Source: Reticulitermes speratus
Taxonomy: Eukaryota > Arthropoda > Insecta > Blattodea > Rhinotermitidae
Assembly: GCA_021186555.1 (NCBI GenBank)
Contig: JAJKFL010000010.1
Coordinates: forward strand, 3,377,085 to 3,441,084
DNA length: 64,000 nt
Reading direction: 5' to 3'
The position numbers were made by a program, and so were the translations under genes. This document shows, in pieces, positions 11,819 through 22,921 of this stretch. The notes below the pieces were generated by a model. It made no database searches and was not told the DNA's origin. It worked only from the letters and a program-made list of their open reading frames with translations. The stretch's first letter is position 1; each line of letters opens with the position of its first letter.

Positions 11819-11892
11819 GTGTGTGATCGTGAAGCCTTGATGAAGAGGAGGCCCTGGCCCATAGGAGGCTGTTGTGCCATGGGGGGGGGGGG
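11819..11892 (+). mobile_element. SINE-C 3' tail
   Basis: The sequence 'gtgatcgtgaagcctt' followed by 'aagaggaggccctggcccat' and 'aggctgttgtgccatgg' matches the 3' end of the SINE at 15692-16068. It ends in a run of 10 G. A related tail occurs at 58160-58240. Confidence 0.6.
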
Positions 11893-12142
11893 CCTATTCC
11901 TTACACTCCAACTGACACCTCACACACTCAATGTTACATTCACCAGCCCACTGATGTAGCCACCTTCATCCTACAAACTGTTGCACTACCAAATTAAACC
12001 TTAAATATGAGGAGTAGGTCATCAATCAAAGAGGACAGCTCCAATGTAATGGTGTGAAGGTTCTGATGTGTTACATACCTTCAGTACAGATACTCCTCAT
12101 GTACTATGTCACACCTGACAGGAACGCAATTGCATATTGCTA

Positions 12143-14330
12143 CCTGCTTTGTTCAAAGTCAGTGATACCGTTGCAGAACTTTGGTTCTTAATCATCGTGT
12201 GATACAACTTCGCCCTCAGAAGTGCCTTTCTCTGCCATCTATGTGCGAATACACACAGCCACTAAGCGCCGACTATAGTACCGCATTGTCGCGCCACAAG
12301 ACCTTTTTCCCGTTGGTTCATTCAACGTTCACCAGGGTGCGACCGTGTAATCCATGCTGCCATCTCTCAACTGACTGTGACACTGCAGGGTTTAACCGAG
12401 TTCGGTAGCTTACTCCGATAAAGCGCTGGCTGCGCTATTACCGTGTGGCCACCACTTTCAAACTGCAATTCCTATTGCATTGTACCTGCATGTCGCAGTC
12501 GTTTATCACCTTTCAGCACATTACACGGTCAACGCCATAGCCAAGTTGTATTTCGGCTCCGGGTTTCTTTCCCGTATGTTTGCAGCTGTCCAATTTTAGG
12601 CGCGTTGGCAAAATTGTGAAAAGTGATTATCGTCATGTCTGTCTATGCGCATGGGACAACTCGGCTGCCACTGGACGGATTTTCATGAAATTTGATATGT
12701 GAGTATTCTTCGAAAATCTGTCATGAAGGTTCAAGTTTCCTTAAAATCTGACAAGAATAACGGGTACTTTACATGAAGACTTATGTACATTTATGATAAT
12801 ATCTCACTCAATTCTTCTTAGAATGAGAAATGTTTCGATCAAACGTTGTAGAGAAAATCAAAACACACATTTTATGTTCAATAACGTTTTTCCGAAAATC
12901 GTGCCGTTTATGAGATAATATGCAAAAATATTGTACAGCCAGACAGGCCACATGACATTATAATACGGCGCATGCGCTTTGCATGCTGGATAACCAAGGC
13001 TACAGACACACAGTCAGAATATGTAATACTTATTGCTTTTCCATGGCAACAATGGTTACACGAAAGCGCCTCAATGTTACGTTTTTACGTACATTGCCTG
13101 TCTTGTTCGATTTTCCTACGCATGCGCAAATATATGAATGTACTATTATTCCTCGTACAATTGCGAGTTTATTTCTTTCCATTTGATCAGTCTTGCTTAA
13201 ATTTCGATAAGGTTACAAAAACTACTGAATTTAACTTATGTTTGGTATTTGAGGGCGTACACTCAACATTTATGGACGGATTTGAGTGAAAATGAGTACT
13301 ACATAACGCCTAAACAAACGAACGAATAAGTGTGGCCAAATGCTTTGTTAGTTAAATATATTTAATCCGGAATATGAAAACGTTGCTCGACTCGTATCTT
13401 CAAGGATAAAAAGAAGAAAGAACACACTGTATTTTGTCTCGCCAGGATATTCGTTATACAACGGGGCGAAAAATAATTTTTTACACATGTACCTCCCTCT
13501 CATACACACTTCTAAAACAGTTTGTATTCCCCCCTCTCACCGGCACATACACACTTTAAACAACAAGCAAAGCTACAGTTTGGTATTTTTTTAAAAGTTT
13601 ACGTTTTTAGACAGGAAAGGGACAGACAGAATATTGTGAACTGAGTGGTGGTAAGCTGTCCCGAATATTTAATCTTCTTCTAGGGCGAAATTTTGATTTG
13701 TAAGCCCACCTTGTCCTTTCAAAATATATGAGATTTGGTAAACTGCTTATTTACCCGTACAGTATGATTCGATTTCATATCGGTGACTGATTGACACTTA
13801 ATATAAAAGGCACTAAAATCCTCCGAAACGGCGGGAAGCACTCACCCAACGACAAAGCGTCACATCCCAGAAGACTTTAAATGTCCCTGTTGAAGCCGCG
13901 CAACATTCGAACTGGATATTCCTTTAGCCTAGCAGACAAAGAAAGGCGTGAAAAGCCTAACGCAATAGACAAAGCCAGCAGATATAGTGTCGTTTGATAG
14001 ATTCTATAATTACCACTAATGACAAACGAGAATAAAAGTCTTTGAGAGGCAGAAAACAGTTCGAAGTTCTGCGACTGCGCGATGTTTCCACTGAAATCAA
14101 TTGTCGCGCGGAAATTAAGTAGTCGTACACGGCGATACAACAGGTAGGGTCAGTAATCGTTACCATTTGTTCTTAGTTTACACTCCATTCTTCTTTTACC
14201 CCTGAACTTGACTATCTAGTGTTAAAAATTCCACCGCTGTCGTGAAAGACGTAAGTACTGAAATACAAAAACTCTCACGAGCCCTTACCATGTCTAGTTG
14301 CTTCGGGATTTGATTGACTAACTAACTAAC
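12143..14330. other. Intergenic, no convincing gene
   Basis: Several short open frames occur but none has splice context or familiar content. Around 12640-12760 and 13260-13290 there are 'tggacggattt' motifs like one near 36290, probably an unclassified old repeat. Confidence 0.45.
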
Positions 14331-15095
14331 AGAGCAGAGTCCTTTTTGAGAAGCTAACAGGTCCTCGGCTAGTCAAGAAATTCCCCGCATTTTATGAAAC
14401 CCGAAGGTTCATTACCGCATTCACAAGAGCCCGCCAACTGTCCCTATCCTGAGCCATATCAATCCAGTCCATGCTCCCCCATCCCACTTCTTGAAGATCC
14501 ATTTTAATATTATCCTCCCATCTACGCCTGCGTCTCCCAAGTGGTCTCCTTCCCTCAGGTCTCCCCACCAAAATCCTGTATGCACCTCTCCCCTCCCCCT
14601 TAAGTGCTACATGCTCCGCCCATTTCTTTCTTCTTGATTTGATCGCCCGAATAATATTTGGTGATGAGTACAGATCATAAAGCTTCTCGTTATGCAGTCT
14701 TCTCCACTCCCCTGTTACCATGTCCCTCTTAGGCCCAAATATCCCCCTCAGCACCCTATTCTCGAACACCCTCAGCCTATGTTCCTCTCTCAGTGTGAGA
14801 GACCAAGTTTCACACCCACATAAAATGACAGGCAAAATTATATATTTTTGGATAACAAACTGGAAGACAAACGATTCTGCACTGAATTATAGCAAGCATT
14901 CTTGAGTTCAGACTGCTAGTCATTTCTTCATGAATGCAATCTTTATTTGTTAGGATTGTTCCCAAATATTTGAACTGTGCCACGATCTCAACGGATTTAT
15001 TGCCTATTTTTATGCTACGATTTTGTACTGCAATTTGTTCACAAGACATGAATATAAAGTTAGTTTTCTCGGCATTTACTTCTAGAACGATTTAC
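14331..15095 (-). mobile_element. 5'-truncated non-LTR retrotransposon (LINE), C-terminal part
   Basis: On the minus strand the frame 15049-14810 carries a '...AQFKYLGTILTN' block (end of the reverse transcriptase domain). After a frameshift, 14835-14392 carries the typical tail: [44 protein letters not shown] and [16 protein letters not shown]. It then passes into a conserved 3' UTR ending near 14331. The copy is dead (5' truncated, frameshifted). Related pieces are at 20990, 33055, 37775, 47995, 55105 and 56700. Confidence 0.85.
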
Positions 15096-15345
15096 CTTAA
15101 CAGTGACTAATGCAGTTTCTGTGTTGGGATTTGTTTAACACTTTGGAAAAAGACTTCACCACTAAACTGTTCCATTATGCACACGATTAAGACCTGCGAG
15201 CTATTTCCTTTGTCTGTAACGACGTACATATCGTTAAACACAGAGTGTAAGTCAGAAGATTAAAGAGACGAACAAAATACATTAGTGATATTGGTTTTAT
15301 CTGATTCTTTTGAGAAACAAAGCATGTTATTTATTAGTGGTTACG

Positions 15346-15361
15346 GGGGGGGGGGGGGGGG
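15346..15361. repeat. Poly-G run
   Basis: An uninterrupted homopolymer of about 16 G on the plus strand. It could form a quadruplex, or reflect local assembly uncertainty. Confidence 0.8.
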
Positions 15362-15691
15362 AGCAAGTCACTGTGGTGCTTCGAGTTGCCCAGAGAAACA
15401 TTTGCTTGGAAGACAGAACACAGATCGCCACGCCAACATTTTCTTGAAGTAAGCTGTCTTCTTTTGCTATTTCTCTGCCAATTGAATATTCACCAATGTT
15501 ATCTACGTGACTGCCACTAACGTCATTGTCAGGTATTTGCACAACAGGCCCAATCAGAGGCCTCACGCCAACAGACTCGACCTCAATGTAACAATGCATT
15601 GCATGATTTGACCTTAATTATAATGATTGTCGCTCGCTTCGTAGGTACAGTAAGTTTCTTAATTACATATTCTAACGGTTATACGAAATAA

Positions 15692-16068
15692 ACGCCGATC
15701 CCGGTGGCCGCTCGGTCTAAGGCGTGGGTCTACGGCCGCTCGCTTACTGGGATTGTGGGTTCGAATCCCACCGGAGGCATGGATGTTTGTGTTGTGTTTG
15801 TTGTAAGGACGGTAATATGGAACGTAAAGTGACATGAATGACGAAAGGATTTTAAACAGTACAAAAAAAAAATCCCGCCTAGGGCATGGATGTCTGTCTG
15901 TTGTGAGTGTTGTGTGTTGTCAGGTAGAGGTCTCTGCGACGGGCTGGTCACTCGTCCAGAGGAGTCCTACCGAGTGTGGTGTGTCGAAAAAAGTGTTTGA
16001 TCGTGAAGCCTCGAAAAAAGAGGCGGCCTAGGCCCCCAAGGGGCTGTCGAACCATTGAAAAAAAAAAC
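15692..16068 (+). mobile_element. tRNA-derived SINE, family C
   Basis: The head resembles a tRNA ('ggtggccgctcggtctaagg', then B-box 'gtgggttcgaatcccacc'). The body holds a partly repeated 'ggcatggatgt' block (15776 and 15883), then 'gatcgtgaagcctcg', 'gcggcctaggcccccaagg' and a poly-A tail at 16057-16066. Its tail also occurs at 11819 and 58160. Confidence 0.8.
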
Positions 16069-16819
16069 GAAATAAACACATCGCCAATTAAAGAAGTTCC
16101 GCGATTATTTTTAACAAAACATTATTCCTTTAATTCAAAATAAGTAAACTTCAAAGCAGTCATTACAGAAATGTAACCACGGATCCCCTTGGAACTGATC
16201 GCCAATCCCAAGGGATCCGCTGACCACACTTTGGGAACCGCTGTACTAAGCTATTCCGGTTCACCTTTACTTCAACAGAAACATAAGAGACAGAAGTTTT
16301 AAGTGCCGTTAGAATATTTAAAATCATGTATATGAAGTGACTGTAGCTTTCAACAAAAAACCCCCTGACGTTGATCCTAGGATCGAAACACGTGTTGGGG
16401 TTATAATTTTAACAATTTTAATAATAAAGCTACATAAAAAGTGGTTTTAGTGTGCATCAGTTGGTCTGTAACTTAATTTAATATAAGAGACAGCATTTAT
16501 CATAAGGCAGTTACGTCAGACTGTTCCTAACATTTGACACTCACTGTAGTTTAACAGTCGTGTGTTCAGAATGAAGTTGTTATCTGTTCTTTGAAGCAAA
16601 TGAATTTGTAAGGTTGTATTATTGAAGCGGCATATCGACTGTCTGGTAGCGAATACCGACTGGTAGGACACTATCAGCTGTTTCATGACACTTGTTCCTG
16701 CAGCAATGTCGATCAAAAGCAATTAGCAACCAGTATCACCGTAAATATACAAACTTCACTTCTCGCAATGCAATATTCTTAACAATATCAAAAACTGAAT
16801 GAAATAAAAAATCTGTCAA

Positions 16820-17522
16820 TTCTCTAAACGCTCAGACGGGCTCTGGGGCCCACCCACCCTCTCTAAACGCTCAGACGGGCTCTGGGGCCCACCCACCCTC
16901 TCTAAACGCTCAGACGGGCTCTGGGGCCCACCTACCCTCTCTAAACGCTCAGACGGGCTCTGGGGCCCACCTATCCTCTCTAAACGCTCAGACGGGCTCT
17001 GGGGCCCACCTACCCTCTCTAAACGCTCAGACGGGCTCTGGGGCCCACCCACCCTCTCTAAACGCTCAGACGGGCTCTGGGGCCCACCTACCCTCTCTAA
17101 ACGCTCAGACGGGCTCTGGGGCCCACCTACCCTCTCTAAACGCTCAGACGGGCTCTGGGGCCCACCTACCCTCTCTAAACGCTCAGACGGGCTCTGGGGC
17201 CCACCTACCCTCTCTAAACGCTCAGACGGCTCTGGGGCCCACCTACCCTCTCTAAACGCTCAGACGGGCTCTGGGGCCCACCTACCCTCTCTAAAACGCT
17301 CAGACGGGCTCTGGGGCCCACTACCCTCTCTAAACGCTCAGACGGGCTCTGGGGCCACCTACCCTCTCTAAACGCTCAGACGGGCTCTGGGGCACCTACC
17401 CTCTCTAAACGCTCAGACGGGCTCTGGGGCCCACCTACCCTCTCTAAACGCTCAGACGGGCTCTGGGGCCCACCCACCCTCTCTAAACGCTCAGACGGGC
17501 TCTGGGGCCCACCCACCCTCCT
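16820..17522. repeat. 39-bp minisatellite born inside a SINE, about 18 copies
   Basis: About 18 copies of a 39-bp unit, 'ctctctaaacgctcagacgg' followed by 'gctctggggcccacccacc' (or ctacc). The second half equals the interior of SINE-A (compare the reverse complement of about 4660-4690), and the array runs without a break into the SINE-A 3' half at 17523. The minus strand is open with a 13-residue period (GGPQSPSERLERV), which is a repeat artefact. A few units carry 1-2 bp deletions (17229, 17319, 17355, 17392). Confidence 0.93.
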
Positions 17523-17665
17523 CTTCGATGGGTACCGGTGTTCCTTCCCAGGAGTAAAGCAGCCGGCGCGTGAAACTGACCCTTTACATAAATCTAGTGC
17601 ACAGGTTAAGAATGAGTAGAGCTATACCTCTACTCCCCCTATTTGCCTTCATGGCGTTGACAAGG
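17523..17665 (+). mobile_element. SINE-A 3' half
   Basis: Follows the 39-bp array directly and has the family's 'ggtaccggtgttccttccca', 'aatctagtgcacaggttaag' and 'gagctatacctctactcccc' blocks. The tRNA-like head is missing; the array has taken the place of the 5' half. Confidence 0.75.
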
Positions 17666-17714
17666 ACAAATTTACAAACCTTGATTTTAGGCTTCCGCAG
17701 CAATGTTGATGAAA

Positions 17715-17814
17715 TCTGCGGTCTTCTGGGGCATTACGCGGCGTCGTGTGGTAATTGTTTACCCAATTACACAATTACCACACGACGCCGCGTAATGACC
17801 CAGAAGACCGCAGA
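17715..17814. repeat. Near-perfect palindrome, about 44-bp arms
   Basis: The left arm from 'tctgcggtcttctgg' is the reverse complement of the right arm ending 'ccagaagaccgcaga', around a spacer of roughly 10 bp; the two arms differ by only one or two bases. A diverged single arm followed by hammerhead-like sequence lies at 58505-58590, suggesting a shared foldback family. Confidence 0.85.
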
Positions 17815-18582
17815 CTTCTTCGACAAATTTACATTTTTACATGTATATAAAGTTGTACCAAAATTGAATGAAATCGCAATTTGCTTCTCTGAGGCTCACT
17901 GTAACTTCAATTTCTGAAATTTTGATTCTACAAAATTTTGTACAGCTGCAGAGAGGTTGAGGTTTCTGGCAAAGAAAAGTTACAGGTCTACATTGGAACT
18001 GCTTGAGTGGGAGAAAAGCGAGCGTCACGGAAAGGGGTGTCCCAAAATTATTTATTTTCCTACGTTTCTGAAAATACTTACATCTGAACACTGTCTGTTT
18101 AAATCTAAACATACCGTCATGGTGACCGGAATACGCACGGTACACATTTGTATTCGATAAAGTCATTAATGTAATAATAATTATTATTTATAGTATTCCT
18201 GCTGTTAGTAAACATGACAAATGTATTGCAAGAAACCACACACGACGTAATTTCTGAAGCACAATAAATGCCATATTAAAGACCTTGAGTAAACGCTTAG
18301 CGAAGTGTGTAACCTTCTGAGGTGTTATACTGTAAAGTCTTGTGGATGGTTATCGACGTTTCGGAAGAACATACCACCTCCATCTTCATAGCAGTTACCA
18401 CACACTTCCCAAACGTTTACGGGGGCCGAAACATGCCAAATCTCACTCAAGAGAAAATAATTTGTGAAACACACCGCCATGATGAAGGCCTTAACTTAAG
18501 AGCTAATATGAAGCACGTAACAGGTAAGCAGATGGCACTGGAGAGTGGCTGTGACATGAAGCACTTCACTGTTGCAGGAATC

Positions 18583-20449
18583 ATGAGGACTGTTGTAATG
18601 CTGCTGGTCCTGCAGCTGCAGCTGCCGTATCCCACAGCAGCAAACGAACCCAGTCCTACAACTGACGACAGCTTGGTGTCTTGCGTGAACAGCATTGTCC
18701 AGCGTCACGTCTCTCCGGACAGACAAATTATGGTCTCAAGCACTGGAGAAGACAACGGACATCTAGACCTGCTGTTGAAAAAGATTAACGAGGCGATGCG
18801 CTGGTCGCTGCAAGTATTTCGTCCTGGGTTAAAACAAGAAGCAATATCTGAAGAAGACCACGGTAAGACAGGTAGTTACGTCATTTTTATACGTGACTCT
18901 GACGAAGTTGAAGGCTTGACCGATCAACTGATGGGCAGCAAATCATGGAATCATCTTGCGCGGTTTTTGGTCGTGGTGACGGTGCGAGGGTCAACACCTA
19001 GACAACAAGCATTGTCTGTTGTCCAGGAGCTGTGGAACAACGCCAGGGTGTTGAACGTGGTGGTGCTGGTTCAGCTGGACACGGTGTTTCACATGTACAC
19101 TTGGTTCCCTTACCAGTCTCGCCAGCAATGCGAGGATGTCACAGATGTCGTGCTCATAAACCAGTGGAGTCTGGAGGGCAACACCATGGTAAACGACACC
19201 AGAAACTTATTCGAAAATAAAGCACCGAAAAACTTGCACGGATGTCCAATCAGAGCATCCAGTCCTAGACCGTAATATGGCTGAAATACACTACATAAAC
19301 ATGTTCTCGAGCCGTTTTAATTTCACACTTGATCTTCAAGCAAAATCGGAACGTGACGGGCCCATTTACGAAAGAATTAAGTCATCAATTATGGATTTAG
19401 TTTTAGGTTCATCGGAAATGGCTATTGGAGGAATGCCTCTCCTTATAGACATAGCCAAGGTTGCAAATCCTACAGTCCCGTATTATGAAGTTTTATACAC
19501 GTGGTATGTCCCTTGCGCTAGACCACTATCTCGACTGCAGGCAATCAGTAAGATATTCCCAATATCTGTGTGGGTATCGCTATCAGCCACAGTGCTACTT
19601 GTCGCTGTTGTCTTGTGGGCTTTAGAAAAACGGCTACCGACAGTCGTGCCTTCAGAAGCTTAGACATAGCTTTGTACAACGTGTGGGCTGTGGTGTTGGG
19701 CGTGGCAGTAACACGCATGCCTCGCACATACCGTCTGAGGGTCATCATTTTCGCATGGATCTGTTATTCCTTCAGCATCGCCACCGTTTTTCAGACTTTC
19801 TTTACCAGTTACCTTGTTGATCCAGGGCTAGAAAAACAGATCACAAGTCTAGACGAACTTTTGGAGTCAGAAATGGAATTCGGATTCAGACCTGAAATGA
19901 GTGTGTATTTTGAAGGATCCAATAACCAGATTAATAAATATATATGGCCCACAGGACGGAATGCAGTCATACCACCGAATGTATCAAGCGGATTATCAAC
20001 ACAACATCTTTCGCAACGCTAGCAGAGTCATGGGCTGTTGCTTCCTATTTAACGTACACTAAGGGAGGCTCTTCTGTTTGCCGCATGAATGACTTAGACA
20101 CGTTTCCGATAAAAATTGTGTTCTACTTTCGAAAAGGGAGTATTCTTATAGAACAATTTAACAATGTCCTTTGTCTATGATAGAAACTGGTCAAATTAAA
20201 AGTATAAATGAAGACCGTGGACTGACGGGCTTTTCCCTGTCGGTGATGCTACCGACGAAGATGGCAGAACCGACCACTACTTTGTCTTCACAACAGCACA
20301 CCTGTCGGTTGCATTCTAATCTCTTCCTAGGGCACATCCTCAGTGTTTTGCTATTCCTGGGCGAGATACTATACAATAAACTGAAAATGGTCCGCACTCA
20401 CAGGAAGCTTGAAGTACGTCGCCAGAGAAAAGCACCCAGTGTCTCATAG
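18583..20449 (+). pseudogene. Divergent ionotropic receptor (IR) pseudogene
   Basis: Relic of a receptor like the intact one at 31219. The start ATG 18583 lies 6 bp after 'cactgttgcag', a splice acceptor, as in the intact copy, and begins a signal-peptide-like MRTVVMLLVLQLQLPYP. The N-terminal half stays open to a TAA at 19273. The ligand-binding S1 part and M1 follow in a second frame (to 19661), pore and M2 (FFTSYLVDPG) in a third, and S2 (CRMNDLDTFPIKIV) and the last membrane segment in others. At least four frameshifts or stops make it non-functional. The segment 18958-19178 is almost identical to the intact gene (see findings). Family assignment rests on the FFTSYLV.PGLE.QIT.L motif and the three-membrane-segment layout of insect IRs. 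Confidence 0.85.
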
Positions 20450-20520
20450 ATCATTCAGCAACACGGTTTTGCGTAGTTTGACTTAGATTATGAAAATTTA
20501 AATGCAAATTAAGATAATAT

Positions 20521-20605
20521 TCAGTACTGTGCAAACTGTACAGTACTGTGCAAATGTACAGTACTGTGCAAACTGTACAGTACTGTGCAAACTGTACAGT
20601 ACTGT
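20521..20605. repeat. 19-bp minisatellite, array 1
   Basis: Four to five copies of 'gcaaactgtacagtactgt'. Each unit contains the perfect palindrome ACAGTACTGT. The array is followed by a LINE-tail-like block at 20628-20710, the same order as array 2. Confidence 0.9.
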
Positions 20606-20627
20606 AGAGTCTGTCAGTACTGTCAAA

Positions 20628-20710
20628 TAAGTAATAACTGACTCAAATGTGAGTACTTCTAAAACCTTACTTTTACGGATCTCAAACTTTATTACCTGCA
20701 CACATCGTCA
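20628..20710 (-). mobile_element. LINE 3'-end fragment after array 1
   Basis: The block 'aagtaataactgactcaa' and 'ttttacggatctcaaact' is repeated with small changes at 20990-21070 after array 2. It resembles the LINE 3' UTR seen at 14331 and 37775, but strongly diverged. Confidence 0.45.
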
Positions 20711-20736
20711 TACGTCGCAAAATTAACATACTATGC

Positions 20737-20956
20737 AATGTACAGTACTGTGCAAACTGTACAGTACTGTGCAAACTGTACAGTACTGTGCAAACTGTAC
20801 AGTACTGTGCAAAACTGTACAGTACTGTGCAAACTGTACAGTACTGTGCAAACTGTACAGTACTGTGCAAACTGTACAGTACTGTGCAAACTGTACAGTA
20901 CTGTGCAAACTGTACAGTACTGTGCAAACTGTACAGTACTGTGCAAACTGTACAGC
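20737..20956. repeat. 19-bp minisatellite, array 2
   Basis: About 11-12 copies of the same 19-bp unit with only one extra-A variant (about 20812). A transcript could fold on itself because each unit is partly palindromic. Open frames on both strands are artefacts. Confidence 0.95.
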
Positions 20957-20989
20957 CTATCTGTAGAGTTCTGCCTCAGCTATGAATAA

Positions 20990-21300
20990 ATTAAGTAATA
21001 ACTAACTCAACAGAGTGGAGTTCTTCTTAACAACCTACTTTTACGGATCTCAAACCTTTATTACCGCATTCACATCGGTCACTACCCTCGACCCAATAAA
21101 TTCAATCTATACTATTCCACGCTATTACTGAAGTTAATTTTAATATTATCCTGTCACGTGAAACTAGCGCCTCCAAAAGGTATCTTCCCGTAAAGTTTTC
21201 AAACCGAATACTTTTACGCATTTCTCGTTATTTTATATGCGTGCTACACTCTCCGTCAATCTTGTCCTCCCACATATTATGTTAAAAACGGAGATGATTA
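20990..21300 (-). mobile_element. Decayed LINE 3' region
   Basis: Contains 'attaccgcattcaca', 'ttttaatattatcctgtca' and 'cttgtcctcccacatatta', in the same order and orientation as the LINE copies at 14331 and 33055. Too decayed to show a reading frame. Confidence 0.5.
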
Positions 21301-21762
21301 TCACATTCGTAACATTTGGTATGCTCGTCATTGTTCAGCTTCTTCCCTTACCTCCTTCCGCTCTGAAGCTAATACTGACCCCAGTTTCCCGTTCTTCCTC
21401 TAATATGACAGAACCAGTTCCTCGCCTATGCAAAACAACACGTAAAACCATAGTTCTGTGTATTTCAATCTTGAAATTTCTAAGTAAGAGAGGAAATACG
21501 ATAAGAGCTTGCTCAAACACTAGCACGCATTCCCAGAATTCAATCTGCTCACGATTTCTTGGCGAGTGCAATGTTATTCAATTTGAGTTGAAAGAGAGTT
21601 GATTGTTAAGTTAATAACTAATTACGAAATAGGATCCTAACAAAAACTTTTTTTAACCTAATATATTTTTTAAATCCAAAAATTTTAAAATTATAATACC
21701 TGGGTTACGCACCATACTGCTCATGTTGACATGCCCAGGTTACAAAACTCGATTGTAACGTA

Positions 21763-22077
21763 CAGTAGTACCTCGCTTTAAAGGCGCTTCGCTAATGCGA
21801 CGCTTTTCAATTATATTAATTTTTATTTTTTGGCGCTTGCCTTGCTCTTACGGCGGTGACGCGCACATCAGCTGAATTTGTATTTATTATTTTTAACTTC
21901 ACTTCGTTTTTTTTCGGCCTAGCTCTATTGCGCACTTAATATATGATAGTGTAAACATATTTTAAGGCTTTTATATGCACTAGCAAGTGAAAAAAAGCAT
22001 GTGATTCGCTTTACGGCGATATTCGCTTTACAGCGGTGGTCTGGAACCTAACCGCCCGTATTAGCGAGGTATGCCTG
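21763..22077. mobile_element. Tigger/pogo-like MITE with TA target duplication
   Basis: Terminal inverted repeats CAGTAGTACCTCGCTTTAA (left) and CAGGCATACCTCGCTAATA (right, reverse complement) are flanked by TA on both sides. Inside are repeated CGCTTTA(A/C)GGCG motifs. At 315 bp with no coding capacity it is a non-autonomous element. The CAG ends and TA duplication fit the pogo/Tigger group. Confidence 0.7.
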
Positions 22078-22752
22078 TATATTGTATATTTTATACCTAC
22101 GATGTTTTGTGAGATCTCGCAAATGTTTTAAAATTTTTACCTTGGATTTTGGGTTTTTGTACTGTACACCTGAAGGTGATGGAATGATAAACACATGTAC
22201 TGTATAAATAATTACCAAATAGGGGCTATGTCAGACGGAACGTGAGGTTTGTTTGTTTTACTGCAATGTCGCTTTGCAATTCTCTGTCGCAAATATTTGC
22301 ACTTTGACAAATATTTCAGGGAAACACTAGTTATGTTCATGTTATGGTTGCCCCCTGCATTCTGTTGACGAGACATAAACATAATTTAACAGCGTTCATT
22401 TCCAAATCAAGCTCCTTACCAAAGTCCAATATACATTTTGTATCGCCCTTTATGATATGTATATTTTTACCCACTAAACATCATCAGCATAGACCAAAAG
22501 CTGTGTCCCATTCAATTTAAATCCGTTCTGGTTGTTTTTTGAAAACAGTGGCCGGTTTTGGACGAACAAAGTGCAAGCATTCTTGTTCAGCCTTCTCCAT
22601 TTATTTTATGGCAACAATTTATAACTCTGTCTTTCGTACTTCAGAGACGTCACTCCTACATATCTTGCACTTTATATTATATATACCATGCATTTCAATA
22701 ATTAATTATTTTATTCCAACAAATGCACTACACTATTTTAGTGTTTTCTTGT

Positions 22753-22793
22753 CCCTACATATGTTTCGGCACTCCTTGTGCCATCCTCAGGGG
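22753..22793 (-). ncRNA. Hammerhead-like motif, left arm
   Basis: Minus strand: CCC, CTGAGGA, T, stem II GGCAC/GTGCC, GAAAC, ATATGT, A, GGG. Stem II is a perfect 5-bp helix; stem I is short (3 bp). Compared with copy 1422-1466 the variable core position 7 is G. Confidence 0.42.
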
Positions 22794-22880
22794 GTGTCGT
22801 CGAGATTTCACAATCCTCAATGCATCCAATTCATTAGATTGGATTGAATTGGATGCATTGAAGATTCTGAACTCTCGACA

Positions 22881-22921
22881 CCCCTGAGGATGGTTCAAGG
22901 AGTGCCGAAACATATGTAGGG
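22881..22921 (+). ncRNA. Hammerhead-like motif, right arm
   Basis: Plus strand: CCC, CTGAGGA, T, a stem II weakened by substitutions (ggttc/agtgcc), GAAAC, ATATGTA, GGG. It is the mirror copy of the left-arm motif, so the two would face each other in a hairpin. Confidence 0.4.

Larger units (their letters stand above)
10616..12142. repeat. Dispersed duplication, copy 1 (partner 57818-58480)
   Basis: Matching blocks occur in the same order in both places: 'gtcggacaccaagt' / 'gtcagacaccaagt', a telomere-like or TTAC tract, 'ggcagaaagtaatgtttt', 'aagtgcact' plus 'tttagttggaatta', a SINE-C tail with a G run, 'actgttgcactaccaaatta' and 'ttacataccttcagtaca'. This copy is longer because of an expanded TTAGG-like tract and about 650 bp of extra DNA (11045-11690). 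Confidence 0.75.

Noticed and set aside
15692-15780. Functional tRNA gene
   Set aside because: Same reasoning: head of SINE-C with a continuing body and poly-A tail.
16185-16252. hAT element end ('cacactttgggaaccgctgta')
   Set aside because: Looks like a hAT terminal repeat, but I could not find the opposite end or an 8-bp duplication, so it is not listed as an element.
16816-17052. GGPQSPSERLERV repeat protein
   Set aside because: 13-residue repeat equals the 39-bp DNA unit; no start context or flanking coding sequence.
18322-18582. Upstream extension of the first IR frame
   Set aside because: Lies before the CAG acceptor and contains foldback-derived sequence; the signal peptide starts at 18583.
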